Positions 51,153-59,448 of a stretch of 64,000 nt of DNA are shown here, one piece after another (the first letter of the stretch is position 1; every line of letters starts with the position of its first letter). The DNA is from an uncultured Blautia sp. (lineage in GTDB: Bacteria; Bacillota; Clostridia; Lachnospirales; Lachnospiraceae). Below the pieces are notes generated by a model, which saw only the letters and a program-made list of their open reading frames with translations, was not told the DNA's origin and searched no databases. Where the stretch lies: the NCBI GenBank assembly GCA_937900135.1, contig CALCDJ010000078.1, positions 128,585-192,584 of the forward strand. Reading direction: 5' to 3'. Position numbers and translations under genes: made by a program.

Positions 51153-52529
51153 TTATTTTGTCTTTTCTTCTTTTAACTCCGGCAAAACTGTCCCTATCAT
51201 GGTAAAAAAGCAGGCGCATCCTCCCAGAAGATTGGACACCGGTTCTGCCCAGAATACCCCGTCCACACCCAGAGAAAATATCCTTGGCAAAAGAATGGTC
51301 AGCGGTACCACAATGATTCCTTTTCGTAAGATGGAGAAAAACGTGGCTTTTTTCGCTTTTCCCAGAGCCACAAACACACTCTGTCCGGTAAACTGCAGCG
51401 CCATAAATACAAAGCCAAAGAAATAAATATGCAAAGCCGGAATTCCTTTCGCCACAAGAGCAGGTTCCTGATTGAAAATACGAATAAAAAATTCCGGAAT
51501 CACCTGGAGGATTCCCCAGGCCAAAAGCGTATAGGTGCAACAAACGGCTGTGATAAATCCAATGGCTTTTTTTACCCGCTGATAAGCGCCCTCTCCATAA
51601 TTAAAGCTCATCACCGGAGAAGCGCCGTTGGTAAGTCCCATTACAGGCATGGTAAAAATTTCCCTTACGGAATTTAAAACAGTCATAATCCCAACGTACA
51701 GATCCCCTCCATAGCTCTGCAGCGTCGCATTGCATACTACCTGTACCAGACTGTTGGTAAAGGCCATAAAAAAGCCAGAAACTCCCAGAACCATAATGTC
51801 CTTCACTCTTTTCACACCAAGGCGCATTGCCCCTTTTTTCAGCTTCAGACTGGCTTTTTTTCCTGTAAGGAACGAAAGGACCCACAATGCAGAACACATC
51901 TGGGAAAGTATGGTGGCAATAGCCGCCCCCTTCACTCCCATGCCAAGGACAAAAATAAAAAGGGGATCCAGAACAATATTGAGAACTGCGCCGATTAACA
52001 CCGTCCTCATTCCCATATTTCCAAAGCCCTGACTGTTAATAAAAGGATTCATTCCCAGAGAAATCATCACAAATATGGTTCCCAGAAGATAAATCCGAAT
52101 ATAGTCCGCTGCATAGGAAAAGGTCACGTCACTGGCCCCGAAAAGATACAGCAAAGGGCGATAAAACAAAAGCCCTGCCCCCATCAGAACCCCTCCGGTC
52201 AGCAATAACATCGTAAACGTGTTCCCCATCAGTTTCTCAGCTTCCTCCTGATTTCCCCGCCCAAGTTCCATGGAACACAAGGGACTTCCTCCATTTCCAA
52301 AAAGAAAGGTAAACGCATTGATCAGAGTAATTACCGGGAAGCATAACCCCACTCCTGTAAGCGCCAGCGTTCCCACTTCTTCAATCCGCCCGATATACAT
52401 GCGGTCCACAATGCTGTACAGCAAATTCAAAAACTGAGCAAACGTCATTGGAACTGCCACCTCCAGAATATTTCTATACACGCTTCCTCTGGAAAAATCT
52501 GTCTGATGTACCCGTCTGTTTCTTTTCAC
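51153..52529 (-). CDS. MATE family efflux transporter (third)
   Basis: A 458-residue membrane protein of the MATE family with the usual twelve segments. It has FLNLLYSIVDRMYIGRIEEVGTLALTG near the N-terminus (in part) and TNGASPVMSFNYGEGAYQRV at the start of the second half. The only start is a GTG at 52529 with a weak GAGGTG site. It lies between the ygeX operon and the shell protein genes on the opposite strand. A role in purine or ammonia-related export is possible but not supported by sequence. Confidence 0.88.
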   Translation of the reverse strand: MKRNRRVHQTDFSRGSVYRNILEVAVPMTFAQFLNLLYSIVDRMYIGRIEEVGTLALTGVGLCFPVITLINAFTFLFGNGGSPLCSMELGRGNQEEAEKLMGNTFTMLLLTGGVLMGAGLLFYRPLLYLFGASDVTFSYAADYIRIYLLGTIFVMISLGMNPFINSQGFGNMGMRTVLIGAVLNIVLDPLFIFVLGMGVKGAAIATILSQMCSALWVLSFLTGKKASLKLKKGAMRLGVKRVKDIMVLGVSGFFMAFTNSLVQVVCNATLQSYGGDLYVGIMTVLNSVREIFTMPVMGLTNGASPVMSFNYGEGAYQRVKKAIGFITAVCCTYTLLAWGILQVIPEFFIRIFNQEPALVAKGIPALHIYFFGFVFMALQFTGQSVFVALGKAKKATFFSILRKGIIVVPLTILLPRIFSLGVDGVFWAEPVSNLLGGCACFFTMIGTVLPELKEEKTK

Positions 52530-52685
52530 ACTCTCTCACCTCACCAATTTCCCATCCTTCTGTTTTTCTTTCTCATTTATTCTACCAAATTCCCATTTCA
52601 CTGTCAAAATCCGTTGTTTTATGTGGATTTTTGTGAATTATTGTTGTTTTTCAAGAAATTTATACAGGAAATATTTTTGTTTCTC

Positions 52686-52714
52686 TTGTATTTTATGGCA
52701 GAAACAGGTATACT
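52686..52714 (+). promoter_or_regulatory. Promoter of the microcompartment shell genes
   Basis: TTGTAT (52686-52691) and TATACT (52709-52714) are 17 bases apart. The leader of about 45 bases contains a short hairpin (TTTCCAA with TTGGAA) before the GGGAGG site. Confidence 0.75.
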
Positions 52715-52765
52715 GGTACTAAGAAAAAAGTTTCCAACCAGGTTTGGAAGAAACAGGGAGGTATT

Positions 52766-53065
52766 ATGGCAGAGAATTATAATGGTATGGCCGTGGGCGT
52801 TTTTGAACTGGATAATCTGGTTGCCTGCTATGTGGCGCTGGATGCGGCTTCTAAGGCAGCCAATGTGCAAATCCAGAGCGTGGAACGTAACCGTCTCAAG
52901 AGCGGCGCCTGCGTAAAAATGAGAGGCAGTGTCTCCGACGTAAACGCAGCCATGGAAGTGGCTCTGGAAACAGCGAAACCTTTGGGAAAAGTGGTTTCTC
53001 ACACCGTGATCGCTTCTCCTACCGCCGACACAGAAGTGGCGCTGAACATGACCATCAACAAATAA
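52766..53065 (+). CDS. Bacterial microcompartment shell protein (BMC-H), first
   Basis: A 99-residue protein consisting of one BMC domain, the unit that forms hexameric tiles of microcompartment shells. The pattern is NGMAVGVFELDNLVACYVAL (helix A side), SKAANVQIQSVERN, then the pore loop KSGAC, VKMRGSVSDVNAAMEVAL and the end SHTVIASPTADTEVAL. Length matches PduA/EutM. A GGGAGG site lies nine bases before the ATG. It is followed 15 bases later by a second shell gene. Nearby enzymes suggest a purine-related compartment; that link is inference. Confidence 0.92.
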   Translation: MAENYNGMAVGVFELDNLVACYVALDAASKAANVQIQSVERNRLKSGACVKMRGSVSDVNAAMEVALETAKPLGKVVSHTVIASPTADTEVALNMTINK

Positions 53066-53080
53066 AGTGAGGAAACTGTT

Positions 53081-53365
53081 ATGACATATGGAGCTTTTGG
53101 ATTAGTAGAGGTTCTTGGAAGCAGCAATGCCATTCTGGTTATTGACCAGATGTTAAAGGCCTCAGAAGTATCTTTTCGCACCTGGAATACCAAGTGCGGC
53201 GGACATGCCACTGTATTTTTAAGCGGCGATGTATCCGCAGTAACAGCTGCTGTAGACAGCATCCGGGAGAATCCTCCCTGTGAAGTGATTGCTGCTGCTG
53301 TTATCTCCAATCCTTCCCCTGAGACCGTTCGTCTGGTGGAAGAAAGCGTAAAAAAACGTTCATAA
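53081..53365 (+). CDS. Bacterial microcompartment shell protein (BMC-H), second
   Basis: A 94-residue single BMC domain: GAFGLVEVLGSSNAILVIDQM, LKASEVSFRTWNT, pore region KCGGHATVFLSGDVSAVTAAV, then NPPCEVIAAAVISNPSPET. It is clearly different from its neighbour, so the pair would make two kinds of tile or a mixed hexamer. A cysteine directly before the pore glycines is unusual for BMC-H and recalls the Fe-S pore of PduT. The gene ends at a strong bidirectional terminator, so only two genes form this unit. Confidence 0.92.
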   Translation: MTYGAFGLVEVLGSSNAILVIDQMLKASEVSFRTWNTKCGGHATVFLSGDVSAVTAAVDSIRENPPCEVIAAAVISNPSPETVRLVEESVKKRS

Positions 53366-53366
53366 A

Positions 53367-53431
53367 AAAAATCCCGAAGAATTTTTGAAACGGAGTCGCA
53401 ATGCCCCTTTCCATGGTTCTTCGGGATTTTT
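53367..53431. terminator. Bidirectional terminator between shell genes and the xdh operon
   Basis: A 15-bp perfect stem (53367-53381 with 53417-53431) across a 35-base loop, with A- and T-runs, stops both converging transcripts. Confidence 0.85.
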
Positions 53432-53451
53432 GTTTCAGTCAGGAAAACGCC

Positions 53452-54048
53452 TCATATGCGTTCTGTGTAAACGATTTTTTGATCCACATCCAAAAGCTCT
53501 CTTTCTTCTTCGATCAAAACCTGTTCTACATCTTCCAGATGAGACAGTAATACTCTTTTTCCGCCTCTGTCTCCCCTTAATTCCATCAGCTTCCCATAAT
53601 ACCGCTTTGAAAAAATACAGGGATTTCCAGGCTTCCCCTGAAAAGCCACACAGGCCATTCCCTTCCCGGAGGAAAAAAATCGCAAAATCATTTTTTTTAT
53701 GGTTTCCTCCTGAATCCAAGGCTGATCTGCCACTGTAAACAGACAGGCGTCTGTCTCCCCTGCCTCCAAAAGCCCCAGCTGCATGGAAGAAGAAATCCCC
53801 CGTTCCGGTTCTTTATTCAGAACCACCCTGGCTCCGGCTCTTTCTGCCTGCTCTCTGATCTCCTGGTATTGCGTGACCACTACCAGCGTAATGGATACGC
53901 CCGTCTCTTCTTCCAGTGAATCCCGAATATGGCAGAGTTTTTCCAACATCCACTGATACATGGGTTTCTCCTGGACTTCGTACAAAAGCTTGTTGGAACC
54001 AAAACGCCGACTGTTCCCAGCACAAAGCATCACCATGCCCAGCTTCAT
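53452..54048 (-). CDS. mocA: Molybdenum cofactor cytidylyltransferase-type protein (MocA)
   Basis: A 198-residue nucleotidyltransferase. The nucleotide-binding start is LCAGNSRRFGSNKLL, and later VADQPWIQEETI and FQGKPGNPCIFSKRY are typical of MocA. The enzyme adds CMP to molybdopterin to give the cytosine form of the cofactor used by many molybdenum hydroxylases. The ATG at 54048 overlaps the yqeC stop (ATGA). It is the last gene of the xdh operon. Confidence 0.9.
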   Translation of the reverse strand: MKLGMVMLCAGNSRRFGSNKLLYEVQEKPMYQWMLEKLCHIRDSLEEETGVSITLVVVTQYQEIREQAERAGARVVLNKEPERGISSSMQLGLLEAGETDACLFTVADQPWIQEETIKKMILRFFSSGKGMACVAFQGKPGNPCIFSKRYYGKLMELRGDRGGKRVLLSHLEDVEQVLIEEERELLDVDQKIVYTERI

Positions 54049-54794
54049 CTTCCTTCCCCCTTTTCTGCCCATCCTTCTTTCAGACTGCCAAAGGCTGCCC
54101 GGTACCCTCTTCTGTGAAGTTCTGCAGTCATGGACACAGCTTCCTTAGGCGCAAGCTCTGCTTTATTAAGATATATCACATACTCCCGGTGATCCACACC
54201 CTTTTTCAGCCCTCTTTCTGAAGTTACAAGAGAGAGTACGTCCTCCGGCATAAACATATCTTCCGGTTTTTTTTCCAGAAAAGCAGCCACATCTGTGGGG
54301 CGGTGGGCTGTTTCCACTATGGCTTTGCCAAGACAATCCAGCCCCACGACTGCAATCACCAAGCCCGAACACTCTGGAATAACCGGCTCCCAGCTTCTTG
54401 GCACCTTAACAGGAAGCCTCTTGGCCCCATCTGCTTCTATGAGAAGAACGTCGCACATAGGAAACAGGGCTTCCAGTTTTTCTTCGGAAAGCCCTGATAC
54501 TTTTTCTGAGCAGCCATCCCAGGCCGCTGCCATGGTATAGCCCTGCTCCATAAGATGTTTTTTCACCAGAAGTTCTTCTCCATCTCTGGCAAAAGGACGT
54601 TCCGGCTCATAAGCCATATGAGTGGTGGTGGTCACAATTACCCGCTTATCCATACTGAGAAATTCCTCAGTAAGACGAAAAAGCAGACTTGTCTTTCCTC
54701 CGCCCCCTACAACTGCAATTCCTGTTGTTTTTTTGGTCTGGATTTCCAGTGCTTCCAGAAACTCCCTATTCATCTCCTGCGCCTTTCTTTTCAT
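54045..54794 (-). CDS. yqeC: Selenium-dependent hydroxylase accessory protein YqeC
   Basis: A 249-residue P-loop protein with GIAVVGGGGKTSLLFRL (nucleotide-binding loop near residues 25-41), VIVTTTTHMAYEPERPF, LLIEADGAKRLPVKVP and VIAVVGLDCLGK. YqeC is a marker of selenium-dependent molybdenum hydroxylase systems and is thought to help make their cofactor. It overlaps both neighbours by four bases. Confidence 0.93.
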   Translation of the reverse strand: MKRKAQEMNREFLEALEIQTKKTTGIAVVGGGGKTSLLFRLTEEFLSMDKRVIVTTTTHMAYEPERPFARDGEELLVKKHLMEQGYTMAAAWDGCSEKVSGLSEEKLEALFPMCDVLLIEADGAKRLPVKVPRSWEPVIPECSGLVIAVVGLDCLGKAIVETAHRPTDVAAFLEKKPEDMFMPEDVLSLVTSERGLKKGVDHREYVIYLNKAELAPKEAVSMTAELHRRGYRAAFGSLKEGWAEKGEGR

Positions 54795-55597
54795 CTGGGC
54801 ATAATTCCTTCTGATAAAAGAATCTCAACCACACTTCCAGAAATACACCGCGCCTTATCGGAAATCTTGAAGCAGTTTTCCACCTGCTCCTTTCGTGGAT
54901 CGATGTCTGCAATCTTCATCCCCCGAAATACTGGATATCCATCCCGGATAATGCCTCGCAGCACACCGGAAATAGAAGCCAGAACAGGAGTTTCATCCAC
55001 ATAAGCCAGAATATCCCCCTGTTCCACCAGATCGGAAATTTTCGCCAAATTCCGGATGGTTCCTGCTGCCGGTGAATGGATCACCCGCTCCTTACTGTAG
55101 CCTCCCACCATTCCCGGGATTCCTGTATTGGGAAATGCGCATCCCTCAGAAAGGATTCTTCCCAAATCATGTCCTCTCATGGTTTCCACTACGTAATCCA
55201 CATCTTTGCCCGCCTCAAAGCCTGGTCCCAATGCAATGGTCAACGGCGCCATATCTCTGGTGGTTCCCAGATTTTTCTTGGCAAGAATGGCATCTACCAG
55301 AGCGTCAGGCTCCAGTTCCTTCACAAATGTGCCGGAAACGTCTACAAGCAGAGGGATTTTTCCCTCTGCCCAGACACTTTCACATTCCTTTGGATCTTTA
55401 ATCTGTTTGCAAACCACACCTTCCACCTGCGCTTCTCCCTGATAAACAGCTTCACAGAAAGAAACCTCTCTGCGGATCGCACTGGGCCTGCTGCATTCCA
55501 GGATGACCACCCGGTAGCCACAGGCATGCAGTCTGTGAATCACTCCGCTTGCCAGGTCGCCTCCTCCCCGGACCAGAATGATATTATTTGCTTTCAT
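54791..55597 (-). CDS. yqeB: Selenium-dependent molybdenum hydroxylase system protein YqeB (EF2563 family)
   Basis: A 268-residue protein that starts with NIILVRGGGDLASGVIHRLH, then VVILECSRPSAIRREVSFCEA, and has TRDMAPLTIALGPGFEAGKDV and GYSKERVIHSPAAGTI. This is the EF2563 family, which is found only with selenium-dependent molybdenum hydroxylases. Its presence argues that the xanthine dehydrogenase of this operon needs labile selenium. No selenocysteine or selD gene is visible in the window. It overlaps the Fe-S subunit gene by 14 bases. Confidence 0.94.
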   Translation of the reverse strand: MKANNIILVRGGGDLASGVIHRLHACGYRVVILECSRPSAIRREVSFCEAVYQGEAQVEGVVCKQIKDPKECESVWAEGKIPLLVDVSGTFVKELEPDALVDAILAKKNLGTTRDMAPLTIALGPGFEAGKDVDYVVETMRGHDLGRILSEGCAFPNTGIPGMVGGYSKERVIHSPAAGTIRNLAKISDLVEQGDILAYVDETPVLASISGVLRGIIRDGYPVFRGMKIADIDPRKEQVENCFKISDKARCISGSVVEILLSEGIMPR

Positions 55598-56075
55598 GCT
55601 CCAAATTCTCCTGATTTACTTTTTCTACTGCATTTACTATGTTTTCATATCCGGTGCAGCGGCAGAGATTTCCTGCCATGTGTTTCCGGATGGCCTCGCG
55701 GGTCAGCTTCTCTCCCCGCTCCAGAAGAACAGTCGCGGACATTACAAAACCAGGGGTACAGAATCCACACTGAATAGCGCCTTCTTCAATAAACGCCTCC
55801 TGAATTCTGGTCAGTTCTCCGTTTTTCTCCAGTCCTTCCAGAGTACGGATATTTTTGCCCTCTGCCCACACAGCAAGATAAATGCAGGAATCAATGGTCT
55901 CTCCATCTATGATTACAGTACAGGCACCGCATTCTCCCACTTCACAGCCTTTTTTTACGGAAGTAAGTCCCAGACGGTTTCTCAGCATATCCAACAGAGA
56001 CTCCCGTACATCCACATATTCTTCTACTTCTTTTCCATTTACTGTACATCGTACCAAACGAAGATCCTTTTTCAT
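55584..56075 (-). CDS. xdhC: Xanthine dehydrogenase iron-sulfur subunit
   Basis: A 163-residue electron-transfer subunit with two [2Fe-2S] clusters. The plant-ferredoxin-type cluster uses GCEVGECGACTV and the cysteine about twelve residues later (Cys44, Cys49, Cys52, Cys64). The second cluster uses QCGFCTPGF and LCRCTGYENI. Both sets are complete. The gene overlaps xdhB by four bases. This is XdhC in the E. coli subunit naming, different from the XdhC-type maturation factor at 15.3 kb. Confidence 0.95.
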   Translation of the reverse strand: MKKDLRLVRCTVNGKEVEEYVDVRESLLDMLRNRLGLTSVKKGCEVGECGACTVIIDGETIDSCIYLAVWAEGKNIRTLEGLEKNGELTRIQEAFIEEGAIQCGFCTPGFVMSATVLLERGEKLTREAIRKHMAGNLCRCTGYENIVNAVEKVNQENLEHESK

Positions 56076-56956
56076 GCCTTCTTACCTCCTGCAAGTTCCA
56101 CTGTTTTTTTCAATGCTCTTTTTGCAATCTCGCCGCCAATCTGGAGACGGAATGCCTTCGATGCTCTCCAGGAATCTCTGGGATTGATTTCTTCCCGTAC
56201 CAGTTCTTCTACCTTCTGATACAGTTCTTCCCCGATTGCCATTCCTTTTAATGCTTCTTCTGTTTTTTTACAGCGGTAAGGTACCGGCGCTGCCACACCA
56301 AAGGTAATCCTCACATCCTTCAACACCTGATTTTCCGGATCCGTTAAGCTTACCACAGAACAGCTCAGGGTTGCAATATCCATGGCATTTCTCATGGAAT
56401 ATTTCACATAATGACCGTGATAACCTTCATATTCTTCCTTTGGAATTTCAATATGGGTCAGGATTTCTCCCGGTTTTAAATCTACCCGGCCTGGCCCCAG
56501 ATAAAATTCATGGATGGGAACCACTCTTCCACCCTTTCCATCTGCCAGATGAAGGAGGGCATTCAGAGAAAATAACGTTGGAGCGCTGTCTGCGCTGACA
56601 GCTCCATTGCATACATTTCCTCCAATGGTTCCAATATTTCGTACTTGTGGACCGCCTACCTGATCCACCGCTTCTCCCAGAACAGGAATACATTCCTGAA
56701 TCACAGGATCATTTGTCACATGAGAAAAAGTAGTTCCTGCTCCTATATAAATATCACCGGAATCTGTTTTTTTGATTCCTTTTATTTCTTCAATGTCCCG
56801 GATACATACCAGAGATGTACCGGCAAACTTGCCTTCCCGGATCTTAATCAGCACATCGCTTCCTCCGGAAATCACTCTTGCTCCCGGATGGGCAAGAAGC
56901 AGATTTACCGCCTCTTCCACGGTAGCTGCATTATAGTATTGTTCAATATCATACAT
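56072..56956 (-). CDS. xdhB: Xanthine dehydrogenase FAD-binding subunit
   Basis: A 294-residue subunit of the CO dehydrogenase flavoprotein (medium chain) family. The FAD-binding motifs are VISGGSDVLIKIREG and NIGTIGGNVCNGAVSADSAP. The C-terminal domain is present (RNAMDIATLSCSVVSL, ITFGVAAPVPYRC). It carries electrons from the Fe-S subunit to NAD or another acceptor. It lies 16 bases after xdhA. Confidence 0.95.
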   Translation of the reverse strand: MYDIEQYYNAATVEEAVNLLLAHPGARVISGGSDVLIKIREGKFAGTSLVCIRDIEEIKGIKKTDSGDIYIGAGTTFSHVTNDPVIQECIPVLGEAVDQVGGPQVRNIGTIGGNVCNGAVSADSAPTLFSLNALLHLADGKGGRVVPIHEFYLGPGRVDLKPGEILTHIEIPKEEYEGYHGHYVKYSMRNAMDIATLSCSVVSLTDPENQVLKDVRITFGVAAPVPYRCKKTEEALKGMAIGEELYQKVEELVREEINPRDSWRASKAFRLQIGGEIAKRALKKTVELAGGKKA

Positions 56957-56972
56957 GCGTAATGCCTCCCTT

Positions 56973-59246
56973 CTAAATCAAACCAGCTTTTTGGAATCCT
57001 TCGATGAGCCGCTGAGGTGTCAGCGGTACTTCATAAAATGGTACGCCGGTAGCATGAAGAACTGCGTTACGGATTGCAGGAGCGCCTGGAATTGCAGGCG
57101 GTTCTCCCAATGCCTTGTTTCCATAAGGACCCATGGGGTCTTCCAGTTCCACGAAATCGGCTTTCAGATCAGGGGTATCCATTGTCGTCATGATCTTGTA
57201 GTCCAAAAGGGTTCCGTTCAATGGTCTTCCTGTTTTTTCATCCAGAAGAAGCTGTTCGGACAGTCCATAGCCCATACCCATGGACATACCGCCATGTACC
57301 TGCATTTCTGCCAGCTGAGGATTAATCAGGGTTCCACTGTCATGTACATTAATAATATTTAATACTTTAATTTTTCCAAGTTTCAAATCTACTTCTACTT
57401 CTGCGAAGCAACAGCCTGTAGCCAGGGTATTTTTCTTAACCTGCTTGCTGACTTCTGCAGTAATGGCAGAAGAATTGGTAAGGCTGTAATAGCTTTCCAG
57501 CGCCAGTTCTTCCAAAGAAAGAACCTGTTTTCCATCTGCATAGATCCAGCCATGGTCGAGGGTTAATTCTCCCTTCTCGTCAGGAAGAAGCGTCTTTGCA
57601 TAATCCAGAATCTTGGAAAGCATCAGTTCTGCGCATTCCTTCACTGCAGTACCTGTCACAAAGGACTGACGGGATGCATAAGCGCCGGTATCAAAAGGCG
57701 TTACATCCGTATCCTGCACTGTCTGAATATGAATATCCTCCACATCCATATGAAGTGTTTCTGCGGCCATCTGAGAAAATACAGTATCTGCACCCTGACC
57801 AATCTCAGTCGCGCCAAGCTGCAGCTGCATGCTTCCATCCTGATTCAGCACCAGTCTGGCTCCTGAAATTTCCAGAGAAATAGGCCATACACCTGTCTTA
57901 TAAGAAAACAGAGACATGCCCACACCTCTTCGGATATCACCGGTCTGGTTAGCATATTCTTTTCGTTTTTCTTCCCAATGTATGTAATCCGCACCTTTTT
58001 TCAGGCATTCAAAAATACCATTGGTGTTGGCTGCAATGGGTTTCAGATATGCATCTTCATAATAGCCATGGATCAGGTTCTGTTTCCGGAATTCCAATGG
58101 GTCCATATGAATTTCTGCTGCAATGTCGTCCATAAAGCACTCGATGGCACAAGCTGCCTGAGGAATTCCATAAGCGCGCATAGCGCCTGCTGTAGGACAG
58201 TTGGTATAAATGGTATAGGCTTCTCCACGAATATTCGGACATGCATACTGAAGTCTCCACGCAGTCAGTCCATTGGCTGCAATGGCATGGCCGTGAGATG
58301 CATAAGCGCCCTGATTGGAATAAGCCTTCATATCCTTGGCTACAAAATGTCCTGTCTTGTCCACACCTGCAGTCAGATCATATTCTATGGAATGGCGCGT
58401 TCTGGTGTTGCAGAAGGTTTCTTCCCGGCTCACATCCAGTTTCACCACTCTTCCTCCCACCTGGGTGGTCAGGAATGCATTCAACGGCTCATACAGAACA
58501 TCCTGTTTATTTCCGAAACCGCCTCCGATATAAGGCTTAATCACACGAACCTTACCCCAGGGAATCCCAAGGGCCTGTCCCACTACTCTTCGCACAATAT
58601 GAGGAATCTGTGTGGATGTCACCACCACCACTCTTCCCTTATCCATATACGCATAGGAAATAGGATTTTCGATATGGCAATGCTGTACAATCGGGGTTTT
58701 ATAGCTTCTTTTGATCACAGTCTGAGAATCTTCCAGGCCCTGATCCACATTTCCAACAAAGAAATTGCTTCTGGCAAGTATGTTGTCTTTTTTGTCAAGA
58801 TGAATGGGCGGATTACTTCCATGCATAGATTTTCTTGGATGAATCTCCACCGGATATTCTTCATATTCTACCTTGATTAATTTCAAGGCTCTTGACGCAA
58901 TCACCTCATCTTCTGCTACAACAGCCGCAATGTCATCCCCATAATAACGGATTCGTCCCGTAAGGATATTACGGTCTGCAACATCCTGATGGGCAAGCTC
59001 CACGGACCAGGGGTGCCCCGGAGTGGGATAACAATGATCCGGTACATCTTTAAAAGTTACTACTTTCACTACGCCATCCAGGGCTTCTGCTTCACTGGTA
59101 TCAATGGATTTTACAATTCCATTTCCAATAGTGGCATGATACACCTTTGCAACCAGACACTTATTTAAGATCATGTCATCGGTAAATTTCGCCCGACCTG
59201 TTACCTTTTCATAAGCATCGACTCTTGGAATACTCTTTCCGATCAT
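56973..59246 (-). CDS. xdhA: Xanthine dehydrogenase molybdenum-binding subunit
   Basis: A 757-residue catalytic subunit. The N-terminal domain begins GKSIPRVDAYEKVTGRAKF. Cofactor-contacting regions are PYIGGGFGNKQDV, GAMRAYGIPQAACAIE, GATEIGQGADTVFSQMAAE and the late KALGEPPAIPGAPAIRNAV, whose glutamate corresponds to the catalytic base. Length matches E. coli XdhA. With YqeB and YqeC present it should be a selenium-containing purine hydroxylase, converting hypoxanthine/xanthine or urate-level compounds. The substrate is not fixed by sequence. The ATG at 59246 with AAGAAGG is preferred over a GTG at 59255. Confidence 0.94.
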   Translation of the reverse strand: MIGKSIPRVDAYEKVTGRAKFTDDMILNKCLVAKVYHATIGNGIVKSIDTSEAEALDGVVKVVTFKDVPDHCYPTPGHPWSVELAHQDVADRNILTGRIRYYGDDIAAVVAEDEVIASRALKLIKVEYEEYPVEIHPRKSMHGSNPPIHLDKKDNILARSNFFVGNVDQGLEDSQTVIKRSYKTPIVQHCHIENPISYAYMDKGRVVVVTSTQIPHIVRRVVGQALGIPWGKVRVIKPYIGGGFGNKQDVLYEPLNAFLTTQVGGRVVKLDVSREETFCNTRTRHSIEYDLTAGVDKTGHFVAKDMKAYSNQGAYASHGHAIAANGLTAWRLQYACPNIRGEAYTIYTNCPTAGAMRAYGIPQAACAIECFMDDIAAEIHMDPLEFRKQNLIHGYYEDAYLKPIAANTNGIFECLKKGADYIHWEEKRKEYANQTGDIRRGVGMSLFSYKTGVWPISLEISGARLVLNQDGSMQLQLGATEIGQGADTVFSQMAAETLHMDVEDIHIQTVQDTDVTPFDTGAYASRQSFVTGTAVKECAELMLSKILDYAKTLLPDEKGELTLDHGWIYADGKQVLSLEELALESYYSLTNSSAITAEVSKQVKKNTLATGCCFAEVEVDLKLGKIKVLNIINVHDSGTLINPQLAEMQVHGGMSMGMGYGLSEQLLLDEKTGRPLNGTLLDYKIMTTMDTPDLKADFVELEDPMGPYGNKALGEPPAIPGAPAIRNAVLHATGVPFYEVPLTPQRLIEGFQKAGLI

Positions 59247-59311
59247 ATGTTTCACCTTCTTCTATTCTATTTGTCAGAGGGTTCCGTGTATGCACATCGC
59301 ATTTTAGATAG

Positions 59312-59366
59312 AAAAAGCCGGACAAATCCCAGGAATCCTCTGTTCCCCTCAGGACATTTGTCCGGC
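59312..59366 (-). terminator. Terminator hairpin in the leader of the xdh operon
   Basis: On the minus strand an 11-bp perfect stem (59356-59366 with 59317-59327) is followed by five T residues, about 65 bases before xdhA. The 28-base loop holds a small inner stem. The loop segment CAGAGGATTCC can also pair with GGAACCCTCTG further downstream. It may end the yfhO transcript. Since a promoter lies between yfhO and this hairpin, it should also act as an attenuator for xdhA. Confidence 0.75.
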
Positions 59367-59408
59367 TCCGAACCATGCTATTTTCTTATGTGCAATTTTT
59401 ATAAAAAT

Positions 59409-59437
59409 ATTATAGCATATGGCAACACTTTTAGCAA
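59409..59437 (-). promoter_or_regulatory. Promoter of the xdh operon
   Basis: TTGCTA (59432-59437) and TATAAT (59409-59414) are 17 bases apart, giving a leader of about 150 bases that contains the terminator hairpin. Confidence 0.75.
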
Positions 59438-59448
59438 TATTTATTTTT

